Assembly (NCBI GenBank): GCA_963920575.1
Contig: OY986973.1
Coordinates: 13,683,562 to 13,747,561, forward strand
Length of the DNA stretch: 64,000 nucleotides
Direction of reading: 5' to 3'
DNA from: Narthecium ossifragum
Taxonomy: Eukaryota > Streptophyta > Magnoliopsida > Dioscoreales > Nartheciaceae
The notes beneath the pieces were generated by a model. It was not told the DNA's origin and made no database searches. It saw nothing but the letters and a program-made list of their open reading frames with translations. The position numbers and the translations under genes are program-made. Numbering within the stretch: position 1 is the first letter of the stretch; each line of letters opens with the position of its first letter. Of the stretch, positions 1-11,820 are shown in pieces.

Positions 1-882
1 GATGCTTCAAATATAGCTGAATTGTTCTTTCGAGAGATTGTGAGATTGCATGGTATGTCTAGAACAATCATTTCAGATCGGGATGCTAAGTTCTTGAGGT
101 ATTTTTGGAAGACCTTGTGGGGAAAGTTAGGGACTAAGTTGTTGTTTTCTACTACATGTCACCCCCAAACAGATGGTCAAACTGAAGTTGTCAATAGAAC
201 TTTATCTACATTGTTGAGGGTTGTAATTCAGAAGAATATCAAAAATTGGGAGAATTGTTACCACACATTGAGTTTGCATATAATCATGTTGTTCATTCTG
301 CAACTCAGTTTTCACCCTTTGTAATTGTGTATGGTTTCAATCCATTAACCCCTTTGGATTTAACTCCCTTGCCTACTTCTGAGCGTGTTAACATAGATGG
401 GAAAAGCAAAGCTGAATTTGTTAAGCAGATCCATGAGAAAGCACGGCTCAACATTGAACGAAGGACTGAGCAATATGCGAAGCAAGGCAACAAAAGGGAG
501 AAAGAAGCTGGTTTTTGAACCCGGGGAATGGGTTTGGTTGCACTTGAGAAAGGAAATGTTTCCCGAACAAAGGCGTTCCAAACTCCAACCACGTGGGGAC
601 GGTCCATTTCAAGTTTTTGAGCGCATCAATGACAACGCATACAAGCTGGATTTACCCGGTGAGTATAATGTTAACTCTACCTTTAATGTTTCTGATCTAT
701 CCCCTTTTGATGCAGGCAATGATTTGAGGACAAATCCTTTTGAAGAGGAGGGTAATGATGTGACCATGGCTAGGGCTGACAAAGAGAGTCAAGAACCATT
801 TCAGAAGCCTTTAGGACCAGTCACGAGAGCTCAAGCTAAGAGGTTCAAAGCAGCACTTAGTGGATTAATTCAAGAAATTTAG
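1..882 (+). pseudogene. Chromovirus (Ty3/gypsy) integrase C-terminal part, frameshifted
   Basis: This is the 3' end of a retrotransposon pol gene; integrase inserts element cDNA into the host genome. Coding starts at base 1 in frame 1, so the gene is cut by the window edge. The core shows ISDRD and, 35 residues after its first D, the E of GQTEVVNR, which fits the last two residues of the DD35E triad; the first D lies outside the window. The frame shifts near 243 and again near 495. The tail then reads [20 protein letters not shown] and a segment with NVSDLSPFD and GPVTRAQAKRF, typical of integrase C-termini of plant chromoviruses. The CRM branch is my best guess from the tail wording, at low certainty. 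The two frameshifts make it a pseudogene. Confidence 0.88.
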
Positions 883-894
883 AATGGAGAAGAT

Positions 895-1405
895 TGCAAG
901 CTCACAATTAATGAAGGGCCAAGGTTTATCCACGTCATTAAGGCAATCACCAGCTAGGCATGCAAGAGTTGGTGTGGCATTTATGTTCTCATGCAAGAGT
1001 TGGGTGTGGCATTGATCAAGGCTTTGGAAATCTGAGTAATTAGTGTCTCTTGGAATTGTAGTGAGATATAAATTCAGATTTAATAGGAGTATGAGTTTTT
1101 CAATGTATTGGCTCATATATGGGTAGGATCTATGTAATGAAGAACATATTTTGATTGATAAAAAAAGTGAGAGAATTTCTCTTTGGTTCTTCGTAGAACT
1201 ATCGAACTTATTAGGATTCCTGTGGCATTCATCTTGACTTATCAAACGGACTTCCATCCCCGTTTATGGCGTCCTCACCTCATACCAAGGTTCTTGCTTG
1301 ATTATAAGCAACGGGTCGCGGTTTCCATCCAAACCTGATTGTAGAACGATCCTACATTTCATCTTGCTATGGGTTTCGTCACAACTTGACGAGGTTCGTA
1401 TCACA
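895..1405 (+). repeat. Probable 3' LTR of the chromovirus at 1-882
   Basis: Non-coding sequence directly follows the integrase tail. It contains a short imperfect duplication (GCAAGAGTTGG at 962 and again at 992) and a 3' part resembling a widespread plant LTR type (AACTATCGAACTTATTAGG, then TCATACCAAGGTTCTTG). It ends in TATCACA at 1399-1405. The 5' boundary is approximate because no clear polypurine tract was found and no second LTR is in the window. Confidence 0.55.
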
Positions 1406-1954
1406 TAGGAATCCCTGAACGGAAGTTAACATGGGGTATGTTTATTTCTAAACTATACTGCCAAGGTTTGATGAAATCACGAACTAATGTTAAACTTCAA
1501 CTTTCGTTACTTCTTTCAACATCTGAAACATGCAAGTCATGGCCAGTAACTACAAGAAAAAAAAAATGATTTCATCAAATTGCAACTCACAAGAGTATTC
1601 TAAACAACCAAACTCAATTCAGATCATAAATTCAATGACTTCATCCAAACCCTAGAATAAGAAAGGTATTCTTGATTGATAGACAGGAACCCATTGTTTC
1701 AGAAATAGACATCCTCAATCACAAACTGAGATGAAGAGAAGAGATAAGAAACAAAAACTCTGTTGTAGTTTGCTAAAGTCTGGCCTCTCACAAGATCCAA
1801 TCCTCCTCTACCTTCATCCTCTTTTTTTCTTCTATTTATTTTCTTCTCCTCTTTCAAATCTGGTCGTCCTCTCCTCCAAAATTGCCCTAGTAGCAGGACA
1901 GATTTCGTCCTCCTCACTGCGGCCCAATTTTTACCCCCCTAAGCATCAAAAGAT
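1406..1954. other. Unassigned AT-rich stretch
   Basis: No convincing coding frame, RNA gene or terminal repeat is visible. The open frames near 1699-1964 run on opposite strands through a pyrimidine-rich stretch and show no domain. It is probably older transposon or intergenic DNA between the chromovirus LTR and element J. Confidence 0.4.
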
Positions 1955-2740
1955 TGATGAATAAATTTTATATCTCGTAAGTATACGAATCGGTCTGGTT
2001 AGTATAGCAGCAAGACGAGTATCATACCCACAGAGATTTGTAAGGATTATTAGAGTAAAATGCTAAAGAATAGAGAAGAAAGAAAATAAGGAAGGTAAAG
2101 TAAGAAATAAGAAGTACCGAAAATAGAAGATCTAATAATGAAATAAGAAAACGATGGAAATTTGATAGATGAAGACTAAGGTTCTGATTTCATCATAACA
2201 TCCTCATTCTATACATTGAAGCAACAAAATCTTAGTTTAAGTCCAAGGGTTCGTTCTTCCGGTATGATGATCCATTCGGCCGCGGTCTTCACCAAGTACC
2301 CTCAATTGACTCTTGCTAATGAACCCATAACTAAGTGTCAATCAAGAATCCATTAAGCTCTGAAGAACAATTATTAACCAAGAATTTTCTTATCTTGAAC
2401 CCAGCTTCGACATAAACTCATACATTCATAGATCCTGTAAGATTAGGGAATGAACCCTCGCCCAATCTCACACAAAATAATATATAATACTTCTATTGGA
2501 CATATATAAGTATTTAAGATCTCAATTATAATAATGAATGAAACAAGAAATATAAGCTGATTAAATAAACATGATTTAATAACATAGGATGATACTGTTA
2601 GGCTACATCGGTACCTTAGAAAAGGAACTATCCACTCTTGTTCGTCATGAAGACGAAAAAAGTGTTCAAGGAAAAATAAAGATAGAAAGACGAAGAAAAC
2701 AAAACCCTAACGCCGCTTCCTCTCCTCCAAACACTCCAGA
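1955..2740 (-). repeat. 3' LTR of Athila-type element J
   Basis: The first 480 bases match 6392-6867 (same start TGATGAAT, then a shared run through AAGTATACGAATCGGT and CCCACAGAGATTTGTAA), so the two are the LTR pair of a minus-strand element with gag between them. The + left end (TGATGA at 1955) is the LTR 3' end; the other end is not resolved and lies somewhere between about 2480 and 2790, where gag-like sequence begins. Confidence 0.6.
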
Positions 2741-2759
2741 AAAGTCCTCCTAGAAGTCC

Positions 2760-5700
2760 TCAAAAACCTCCTTTGAATAAGGGTCACATATAGGTCTCGG
2801 GTTATAAGCATTCATCAAATTAGCTTTTTCTTGTGCATATTCAGGAAATTCACTACCATAAGGACATGAATGAAACCTATGACCAACAATATTGCAAATT
2901 GAACAAACCTCAACCGGTTTTGCTTATCTGGACATCATCGCGTCTAACTTCTTGTTGAGGGCTGCAATCTGCGTTGCCATGTTGTCATTCTGGTTGAGCT
3001 CATAGATGCCTCTCACCTTATTCATCGTGTCCCTCTACTGAGAGTTGGATCCCAGGATCTCATAAATTTCATATGCCTCTGATGGTGTCCTTTTGAACAT
3101 CGCTCCACCTACAACATTATCTTTCATAGTCAGACAAGAAAGATTTAGTTCATCATAAAAATATCACATCTGATTTTCTAGAGAGTAATTATGATGGAGA
3201 CATTGCATCAAAAGCATTTTAAATCTATCCCATGTTTCATGGAATGATTCTCCATCAGCTTGCTGAAAATTTGGAACTTGCCTCGTCAAGTTGGTAGTCA
3301 TCGCATGGGAATAAAATTTGCTGACAAACTTATTACCAATTGAATCCCAATTAGTGAGTGATCAATGAGGCAATGACATCAGCCATCTCTTACCTTTACC
3401 CTTTAGGGTATATGGAAAACATCGCATCCTCAGTTGATCTTAAGTAATGGCACATAGAGGAAAAGTCTGAATAGTAGCATAATAATCTTTCACAAAAGTC
3501 AATCCATCTTCAGAAGGTAAACCATGAAATTTAGGAAGTATAGAAAAATGTAGATTTTTAAGTTCATAATTCCTAGCTTCTGCGGGTAACGCGATGCATG
3601 AAGGTGACGTAGAAATAGTAGGCCTCGTGTACTCCTCGAAAGGACATGCATTGTTACTAAGCTCCATCTTCTCTTGTTCCTCCTCTTGAACTCCTAGATC
3701 TGATGTGGATTGGTTGTCTTTGCTAGATCTCTTCTTACTCCCAATTTGATCTAATTTATCATTCAAGGGCAACAACTTTTCTTTCCGTGATCGGCTGTCG
3801 CGCCATGAGCCGCGAAAGCCCAACCGGGCCGGGCGACGCGAACCGGAACCTAACAAACGCGGAAAACAAAGCTGGCGAGGGTTCCCTCTAACCTAATGGT
3901 CTCCCTAGCAATTCACCAAAAGCACCCTCAATTAAAAACGACAATTAAACAACATCGAACCACAGATTTAAAACTCAAAGTGTTTAATATACAAATCCTC
4001 GGAGAGGGGAAGATTCAAAATACAACATTACTCCCGTAGGTGACTAACTAACATAGGGCAAAAGCAGTAAACGATCACCACCTCTCAAAGTCCACCAGGC
4101 GCCGTCGTACCACCGACCAACTGCCCGGTAGGTGCCACGGAAGAAGAACTGACGCCTGCACCTGCAAAACGCAGCCCCGGGTAGGTGTGAGCACTAAGCT
4201 CAGTAGGGATCTACACTACGCCACACAGAAGGAAGAGGGAAACGCAACAGTGTCGCCCTTAAGCCAGACTCGAGTGAGCTACAATGGTCCATTACCATTC
4301 ACCGGTGATCTCTAGGCATATCCAACCATGGTCACCCCAACGGACTGGGCCCATCCTGGATACACCTAGTGTCGCAAGGTGCCAGCTGTGGTCACCCAAC
4401 TCGCCATGGGCCCACACTGATCTCCTACTGGCAGGAACGGACACTGCCCAAAGAATAAGACCCGCCACCGGTGGCATCCTCAACACCTGACTTGAGGCCG
4501 ACACGACCTCTACAATCATCAAGCAACCAGTGTACCAGTCATCTAAGCCCATCATCAAATCGACTGGACACCATCATTGAAACCGGGTCCAAACTACCCA
4601 ACCCCGGTCCTAGGGCTAAGTCCGAGCTCCCAGCCTCGGGACGGCGACCCAAGGATCACCCACGCCCTAACCAATGCAACTAATGCACAAATCAACAATG
4701 CATGCTATGACATACACAGATAAGAAGCAAGGCATGCAACAGTATGTCAAGCATCATATAAGTCTACTAAATCGCTGCAGCGGTACTACCAACCGCTGCC
4801 AGCCGATCCGCAGCGGGTCCCGGCATTACGACGATACCACGACCGTCAACCGCGAACTCCTGCAACGGGAAGCAACCCCGAAAACCGCTGAAAGAACAGT
4901 AACAATATAATATTATATTCCAAAATATAATATTATATTCAAACACCCAAAACCTCTACTTAGGGACTACTTGATCCCGTCGATCCGACTTTCAAACGAC
5001 GTCGGATTCAAGATCCAACTTAGCCATCAGTAGGTGTATATACCAGGATCAACATATCCAAATTCATAATCATCCAACGTTGGATTAACGGGAAACACTA
5101 ATCAAAAATCGCTAATCAAACTAACTTACCCATTAATTGCTGCAACGCAGCCCTTCAGCAAACAATTCATAACAAATCGTAGAAAAATCAGAAAAATATG
5201 AAATCAGTGGGGTTCGAGAATAGACTCAAAGATCTACCACTCTTATGTTTATCAAAAGCCAAGATCATGTACAAGCCGGCCGGAAAACTCACCGCAAGCC
5301 GGCTGTTCTTCAAGAACAGCAGAAAACCAAAAATCCGAGCTTAATCATGCATAAAACCTACTCAAATCTCAACCAAACATCATGAAACTTATATCAGTAA
5401 TTCTAATAGGTATAAGGAAGCTAACAACACCAAAACCAACAAGATCAAACGGCTAGATCTAGAGAAACCCACTTAAGAACACATGTAGGTAGAAGAACCT
5501 ACCCAACAGCGGATTCCTCGGTTGATCCCTCGCAAACCCGCCAACAACACGGCTCCAAACCACCTCAGCAACCTTCCTCTCGTCGCCATGAATCCAACAA
5601 GCTTTGGAACGCCAAAAACGGTGGTCGGAGGAGGGAGAACGGCGAACAAGAAGCTCGCCGGCGGAAGAAGAGAAGAAACAGAGCACCGCGGGAAAGAAGA

Positions 5701-6332
5701 GAAAGAAGGAAGAAGAAGAGAAGAGAATAGAAGAGAAGAAGGGGAAGGAAAGCCCGGGGAAAGTCGGGAAAGCCGGAGGAAAGGGGAAGGAGGGGAGGGA
5801 AAGTCCTCCCCTTCTGACAAGGGAGAGCGACGGGCGGCTGCCGTCTTCGTGAAAGAGAAAAAAAGCCACCGACTGTTTGCTCACGAGTCCGATCGATCGC
5901 TCCACGGAGCGATCGATCGCTCTCGAGCCGCAAACAGCCCAAAGACCTTCTGCACTAAGCGATCGATCTCCAAAGCATGTCAGATCGATCTGGCTAGCAA
6001 GGCCAGATCGATCTCATTAGCAATCCAGATCGATCTCCTTCGTCCAGAAAGGCAAACTTGGGCTAAAACACAACCCCAAGCTCAGATCTTTCGATCTCGG
6101 ATTCACCTAGCCATTCTAAACAAACACTAACACATACAAGGTCAGTGTGTCCACACGCGGGTGTGAAACAGACCAACAAGGCGTAATTTACCAAATTGCC
6201 CTAGTGGTCCAAGAAACAATGCGATCCACCGGATCGCGCGCTCGACGCGAAGCAAACCAACGAGTCACGGGCCCGACCCAGCCGGTCGACCCAGGAGTGG
6301 AGGGACGGGTCATCACATCGGCGACCTTGCAT
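2760..6332 (-). pseudogene. Athila-type gag of element J, split by a solo LTR
   Basis: Gag forms the retrotransposon's virus-like particle. On the minus strand the start codon is at 6332, and five codons later the gene is interrupted by the LTR at 3796-6317; the frame resumes at 3795. The N-terminus begins MQGRR, as in the gag of element D. Visible parts in order: an acidic N-region, a capsid part (ILPKFHGLPSEDG, about 3530), further capsid motifs such as GESFHETWDRF with several stops and shifts below 3440, and a zinc knuckle CSICNIVGHRFHSC (CX2CX4HX4C) near 2900. Protease, RT, RNase H and integrase are all absent, so element J is an internally deleted, non-autonomous and decayed copy. Confidence 0.8.
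3796..6317 (-). mobile_element. Solo LTR of a Tekay/Del-like chromovirus in gag of J
   Basis: It starts TGTCGCGCC and ends CATCACA on the + strand, so the LTR reads TGTGATG...CGACA on minus. Five-base target duplications TCGGC flank it (3791-3795 and 6318-6322), showing a true insertion later reduced to one LTR. It shares long blocks with 29681-32113 and 33882-36303. Inside are two adjacent copies of the palindrome AATATAATATTATATT (4904-4919 and 4924-4939), a purine-rich run (5640-5810) and six GATCGATC sites (5891, 5911, 5961, 5983, 6006, 6028). Open frames across the purine-rich run are compositional and not genes. Confidence 0.93.
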
Positions 6333-6367
6333 TCAATAGCATTCACAACTAATAAACTCTACTCAAA

Positions 6368-6385
6368 TCCTCGACAACGAGACCA
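6368..6385 (-). promoter_or_regulatory. Degenerate tRNA-Asp primer-binding site of J
   Basis: Read on minus, just after the LTR end at 6392, the sequence is TGGTCTCGTTGTCGAGGA. It aligns without gaps to the Athila primer site TGGCGCCGTTGCCGGGGA seen at 44281 and 60647, with four mismatches. Its place and spacing (6 bases after the LTR) match the other Athila-type elements here. Confidence 0.7.
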
Positions 6386-6391
6386 AAAACT

Positions 6392-6867
6392 TGATGAATT
6401 AATTTTATATCTCACAAGTATACGAATCGGTGTGGTCAATATAGCAGTAAGATGAGTATCGTACCCACAGAGATTTGTAAACATTATTAGAGTAAAACTC
6501 TAAAAAATAGAGAAGAAAGAAAATAAGGAAGCTAAAGTAAGAAATAAGAAGTACCGAAAATAGAAGATCTAATAACAAAATAGGAAAACAATGGAAATAT
6601 GATGGATGAAGACTAAGGTTCCGATTTCACCATAATATCCTCATTCTATGCATTGAATCAACAAAATCTCAGTTTAATTCCAAGGGTTTGTTCTTCCGGT
6701 ATGATAATCCGTTCGGCTGCGGTCTTCACCAAGTACCCTCAATTAACTGTTGCTAATGAACCCATAGCTAAGTGTCAATCAAGAATCCATTAAGCTCTGA
6801 AAAACAATTATGAACAAAGAATTGTCTTAGCTTAAACCCGACTTCGACATAAACTCGTGAATTCATG
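6392..6867 (-). repeat. 5' LTR of element J, truncated
   Basis: This is the pair of 1955-2440 in the same minus orientation. The LTR 3' end is TGATGAATTAATT at 6392 (+ reading). Homology to the other copy stops abruptly at 6867, where TGATACGAGTCG begins; the missing part of this LTR is not found again in the window, so it was lost or displaced. Confidence 0.75.
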
Positions 6868-7250
6868 TGATACGAGTCGATCCGACTCGACCAACTGGAC
6901 CCGAACCCAGAAGAGGAATCAAACTGGTTCAGCCTATTTCCTAATTTGACTTGGACTTCCCTAGTTCAAACTAGAGTATTAAATTAGGATTTATTATTAT
7001 TCTTTTATTGAGTCCTATTTAATATTTTATTGTTATGAATTAATTAAGAGTCCATTTCAGTTAGGAAGCTGAGTTGAGTTTGAAAGCCTTATTACTTGCT
7101 AATTAAGAAAGGGGGTTTTCTAGTTGGATTAGGAATCTCTTAAGGTCTCTATAAAAGGACCTCAGTAGTCATATTAGGGAAGGATGAATGATGAAGAGAA
7201 TTATTAAGAATACTTGATAGAATATCATAGGAGTAGAATATCATAGGAAT
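6868..7250 (+). repeat. LTR-like U3/R sequence K, plus copy
   Basis: It starts TGATACGAGTCGATCC and is the reverse complement, with scattered changes, of 20823-20400. It carries a good TATA box (7150-7156) and, 70 bases on, a duplicated GAATATCATAGGA separated by GTA. These traits suit the promoter half of an LTR. It may be the 5' part of one LTR running to 8746 (TG...CA ends), but the inverted copy diverges after about 7250, so the unit may end there. Confidence 0.6.
7150..7156 (+). promoter_or_regulatory. TATA box in K
   Basis: TATAAAA lies in CTCTATAAAAGGACC. The same box is kept in the inverted copy (20532-20526 on minus), so both copies had the same promoter layout. Transcription itself is inferred. 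Confidence 0.5.
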
Positions 7251-7261
7251 CGGAATTAGAT

Positions 7262-8746
7262 TTCCGACACTATTCTAAGGAACTGTGCACTTGGTCTGAC
7301 GGTCGACTGTCAAGCGTTGATACACTTCTTCTTGGCCTCACAGTCCACCGTCAGATCGACCGTCGCATCGATCATGAGGCTCTGTCTACTTTTTGGCTTC
7401 CTAGGGTCGATGTCCCGATCGACCGTGTCCCTTGTGCTTTTCCTCATTTTGGTCTCACGGTCGACCGTCGCATCGATCGTGAGCCCTTGAGCAGTGTTTT
7501 CTGGTTTCCTTTGATTAGTTTTCATTCATGATAGATGTCCAATCTTGTTAGGAAGCGTGCACGTTGTTATCACGGGGCTTTTAAGGGATTTCTATCGAGA
7601 TTGAGAATTGAATCGTGTACTTTCCCTCTTTGACGAATTTATGGTTTTACTCGCATTTAAATACTTGGTTGGATTGTAGTTTAAATGCTCATTGGTTGCC
7701 TAGCCGTTAGCCAGCTATGAGTGCTAGCTAACGTGGTATTGTGGAACCTTAGCCCGTTGCCGGCGAGTGCCGAGGGCTATTGTATAACTGTTGAACCTAT
7801 AATTGATGTTGTGGCATATAGAGACATCTAGGGTAGATGTTTACATAGGTTCATGCACTGTATGCATTAGAGGCATATCGGGTAGGCGGGCGATGGGTTG
7901 ATCACCGATCCGAAGCTCTCGGGTAGCTCGGATCTAGCTTTAGGACCGCGGCTGGGTAGCAAGGTTTAGGGTGTGATTGTATAATTGTAATCTCATGTTA
8001 TGAAGGATTTGAGGTAGTTGGCTATGATCATTGCTTTGAGGTTTAGAGGTTGTGTTGTTTCTCCAAGGCCGAGTGCTAAGGATGGTTGTCTATGTCCCTA
8101 AATGGTCCCCAGGGCAGTGGTTTTCTGCTTGGTAAGGGTGATCCTACTAGTTCTGGTTCTTGTTCCTCCCAGCGTGTTGGTTGATGTTCCCAGCGTGGTC
8201 GGTTGAGAAGAGTAGGATCCCTTGGAGAGTTGATAGGGGTTGTGGGACCCCCTGGCATTCCTTAAGCTTGAGCGGGGAGACATCACCGTTGTTGTTTTCC
8301 TCCTTGCAGTGTGCCGTAGAGTAAAACCTTACTGAGCTTATCGCTCACTGCTACTTGGGCAGCATTTGCAGGTGCAGGCGCTAGTTCTTCCTCAGTAGAG
8401 CCGGCGGGATCAGCTTTTGGCGACGCGACTACTTCCAGAGGCGTTTGAGGTTAATGCCGGATGATTATTGTACTTTTGATAGTTTTGTATATTATAAACA
8501 TCTTTCGAGGATTTTTGGATTATATGTATAATATCTTTCCCTTGGAGGAGTTTGATAAGAAATTGTATCAGATGTTTAAACAGTACAACTTGATGTTTCT
8601 ATAAATTGAATTACAGCTTATCTCTGAAAGTTAAATTGCTTAAATTATTTGTGTTCTTCCGCTTAATATCACGCTAGTTGGATGTGAATAGTGATAGGAA
8701 CCCTCCAGCCTCGTCCTGGATGGGTTTTTTGGGTCGAGGTGTGACA
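7262..8746 (+). repeat. Diverged Tekay-like LTR, 3' portion
   Basis: The right half recalls the Tekay LTRs elsewhere in the window: TTACTGAGCTTATCGCTCAC, then GCAGCATTTGCAGGTGCAGGCGC (8340-8385), and a 3' end GGGTCGAGGTGTGACA at 8746, close to the reverse complement of 28901-28930. There is no primer site after 8746; decayed gag of element G follows, so this is a solo or truncated LTR. The 7290-7480 part repeats variants of GGTCGACCGTCGCATCGATC. Confidence 0.6.
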
Positions 8747-8749
8747 TGT

Positions 8750-10280
8750 AGACTTTAAACGTGGCATGATTTAGTTGCTTCCTACCTTTCACTGGTTGGA
8801 AAATGAAAATCCATATGTTCATATAAGGGTGTTTGAAGAAATAGTAGCGACCTTTCATGGCCAACCAGGCGCACTAGACATGATCTGACTTAAGTTCTTC
8901 CCGTTGTCACTGAAAGATAGAGCGAAGAGTTGGTTATATTTTTTGAGACCATGATCGGTAGGATCATGGGCTGAAATGACACAGATGTTTTTCAGTAAGT
9001 ACTTTCCACAACACAAGACCAATGCACTTAAGAGACAGATCTCGACCTTCACAAAAAAGGATAGTTAGACTCTGTATCAGGCGTGGGAGTGATTTAAAGA
9101 CATGTTGAACTTGTGTCCTCGCCACGGGTATGAGAATTGACGACTTATTAGTTACTTTTACGATGGATTAACTATTAGAGAACGCCAATTTGTTGAAATG
9201 ATGTGTAATGGTAAATTTTTACAAAAAGATTATGATGCAGCTTCTGAGTATTTGACAGAGCTTGCTGAGAAAGCACATACATGGACTAGGCCGAGCGCAA
9301 CAGATAGTACCAGCAGAGCCAGACCATTATCGCAACAACATGGTGGAGGAATATATCAGCTGCGCGAGGAAGATGCACTCAAGGCTAAAGTGGAGAGCTT
9401 GACAAGGGAGCTGAAGTGACTAAAGACCAAAGATATAATGGCTGCCCGGACCTCTCCATACAGCGAACCTCCAAACCCAGCTGAACCTTGTGTGATCTGT
9501 CAGGGCATAGATCACTAGATTGACGATTGCTCTACCTATGCTGAGATGAGACGCATGTATGATGAACATTACAACGCCATGGGCGCATTCAGGAGGCCGT
9601 ACACTCCCTATTCAGAGACGTATAATCTAGGGTGGCAAGAGGATCCGAACTTCAGCTTGAAGTCGAACGCTCCACAAAACAACGAGCATCATCAACCACC
9701 ACCTAATAAGCCTTTTTCTAACCCTCCTTATAATGCATCCAGTTTTCCTTAGCCTACATTTACTGATAATTTCCAGGAACTGAAATTTATGCTTGTGCAA
9801 GAATCCAAGGAAAGAAAGGAGGATATTCAAGAGATTAAGAGCTAGATCACGAAGCTGATCAACTCATTGAGCGTGCACGTACGAGGAAAGTTCCCATCTC
9901 AACCCCAACAGACACAGGCATCCAGCGCTGAGCAAACCAACGTGAAGGAGATGAATGCCGTGACTACAAGAAGCAAAAAAGCAACAATAAGTTCTCCGAG
10001 GGAACCAACTAGACCTCCGACTATTGCTGAGGGAGTGGACCGAATTGAGCAGAACCCTGCAGAGGTCAATCATCTAGCCGGCCCCGTGCCTCCAAAATAT
10101 AAGGATCTTGGCTATCCTAGTGTGTCTTGTTTCATTGGAGAGCATGAAATAGGACAAGCTTTATGAGATCTTGGTGCAAGTGTCAATTTAATGCCATATT
10201 CTGTTTACTTGTAACTTGGTTTAGGACAGATTAAGTCGACATCCATGGTCCTGCAACTGGCAGATAGATCGATGAAAACT
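8750..10280 (+). pseudogene. Athila-type gag and start of protease, element G
   Basis: Gag is the particle protein. Its 5' end is lost at the LTR before it. Capsid motifs are visible (SLKDRAKSWLYFL around 8905-8945), then FVEMMCNGKFLQKDYDAASEYL, a zinc knuckle CVICQGIDH-IDDC at about 9490 with its tryptophan codon now a stop, and a proline-rich linker. The protease core [12 protein letters not shown] is at about 10168. The many in-frame stops sit where CGA, CAG, CAA or TGG would be expected, pointing to C-to-T decay. No intact frame remains. Confidence 0.82.
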
Positions 10281-11150
10281 CCATGGGGAGTAGTGGAGGA
10301 TGTGCTTGTGCAAATAGATAAATTTTACTATCCTGTTGATTTCTTAGTCTTGGATACACAGACTGTAGTAACTACTGACTCTAGAATTCCAATTATCTTA
10401 GGTAGATCATTTCTTGCTACTGCAAACGCTATAATTAATTACAGGATGGTGTAATGAAACTAACTTTTGGAAATATCACTTTAGAAATTAATGTTTGTAA
10501 TATTGCTAAACAGCCTGCTGAGGATGATGAATGCCAGCAAACTTACCGGATTGACTCGCTCACTAAAGAGGAGATTGATGCGGCTGAAATTGAATCCCTT
10601 GAGCTTGATTTAGATAAAAATGCCGATGTTGGAGTAGTGGAGGATGTGCTTGTGCAAATAGATAAATTTTATTATCCTGTTGATTTTTTAGTCTTGCATA
10701 CATAGACTGTAGTAACTCCTGACTCTAGAATTACAATTATATTAGGTAGATCGTTTCTTACTACTGCTAACGCTATAATTAAATACAGGTTGGTCTAATG
10801 AAACTAACTTTTCGAAATATCACTTTAGAAATTAATTTTTTTAATATTGCTAACCAACCTGCTGAGGATGATGAATGCCAGCAAACTTACCGGATTGACT
10901 CGCTCACTAAAGAGGAGTTTGATGCGGCTGAAATTGAATCTCTTGAGTTTGATTTAGATAAAAATGCCGATGTTGATGGTATATGCACTAACTTAGAACA
11001 TTGTCCTTTTGCAGGTCCATGGCATCCAAGGTTTGAAGAACTACCAGAAAGAGGACAACCACCATTGCCATCAATAGTAGAGCCGCCCAAGCTGAACCTA
11101 AAGCCGCTACCTCAAGGTTTAAAGCACGCCTAGCTTGCTCCAGGTGATGC
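10281..11150 (+). pseudogene. Athila protease-RT linker of element G, with internal duplication
   Basis: This stretch follows the protease core and encodes LADRSMKTPWGVVEDVLVQI, then PIILGRSFLATANAIINY and an acidic spacer, the usual Athila order after the DLGAS aspartate. A segment of about 348 bp occurs twice in tandem (see the repeat entry), so the linker is duplicated. The second copy continues into the RT approach region through PFAGPWHPRFEELPER. Stops after each NYRMV or KYRLV break the frame. Confidence 0.78.
10282..10977 (+). repeat. Tandem duplication of about 348 bp within gag-pro of G
   Basis: GGAGTAGTGGAGGATGTGC begins at 10282 and again at 10630, and the two copies run in parallel through the acidic spacer (TTAGATAAAAATGCCGATGTTG). 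The copies differ at scattered bases, so the duplication is not recent. Only the second copy leads on into RT. Confidence 0.85.
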
Positions 11151-11159
11151 ATAGCCAGT

Positions 11160-11820
11160 TATTATTTTCTCAGCATTAACTGCAGAGCAAGATGGTCAAT
11201 TACTATTTAGTGTTTTAAATGAGCATAAATCAGCTATTTGTTGGAGTATAGCAGATCTAAAAGCTATTAGTCCCTTGATTTGTTCCCATAAGATTAATAT
11301 TGAACAGGGGACTGTACCTCGTAGGGATCCTCAGCGTTGGTTGAACCCTACAATGAAGGAGGTGGTAAAAATTGAAGTAATGAAATTGTTAGATGCAGGA
11401 ATCATCTATCTCATTGCTGATAGTAAGTGGGTCAGCCCTACTCAGGTTGTGCCTAAGAAATTTGGTGTCACTATTCTTGAGAATGAAAGTGGGGACTTTG
11501 TCCCCACTAAATTGGTGACAGGATGGCGTATGTGTATAGACTATAGGAAACTGAATGCAGCCTCCCGTAAGGATCAATTTCCATTACCTTTTCTAGACCG
11601 GATTTTAGACAGAGTAGTTGGACATCATTTTTATTCCTTTCTAGGCGGTTATTCGGGATATTATCATATTGAGATTGTATTAGAAGATCAGGAAAAAAAT
11701 GATTTTTACATGCCCTTTTGGTACTTATTCTTTTTGTAGGATGCCATTTGGACTGTATAATGCCCCAACTACATTCCAACGTTGTATGATGAGTATGTTT
11801 GCTGATATGATGGAGGAATG
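11160..11820 (+). pseudogene. Reverse transcriptase N-terminal half, element G
   Basis: Reverse transcriptase copies element RNA to DNA. The approach region (ICWSIADLKAISPLICSHKI) leads to the fingers motif (KWVSPTQVVPKKFGVT), then WRMCIDYRKLNAASRKDQFP and GGYSGYYHI, where the usual D of the first catalytic motif (FLDG) is replaced by G. The frame shifts near 11735; sequence matching MPFGL and NAPTTFQRCMM follows in another frame. At 11820 a solo LTR interrupts the gene, just before the YMDD box, which reappears at about 13355. Confidence 0.85.

Noticed and set aside
5459..6130. Several open frames of 115-202 codons on both strands
   Set aside because: They lie in the purine/pyrimidine-rich part of a solo LTR, are biased by composition, overlap each other, and recur as different frames in other LTR copies. 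No domain is visible.
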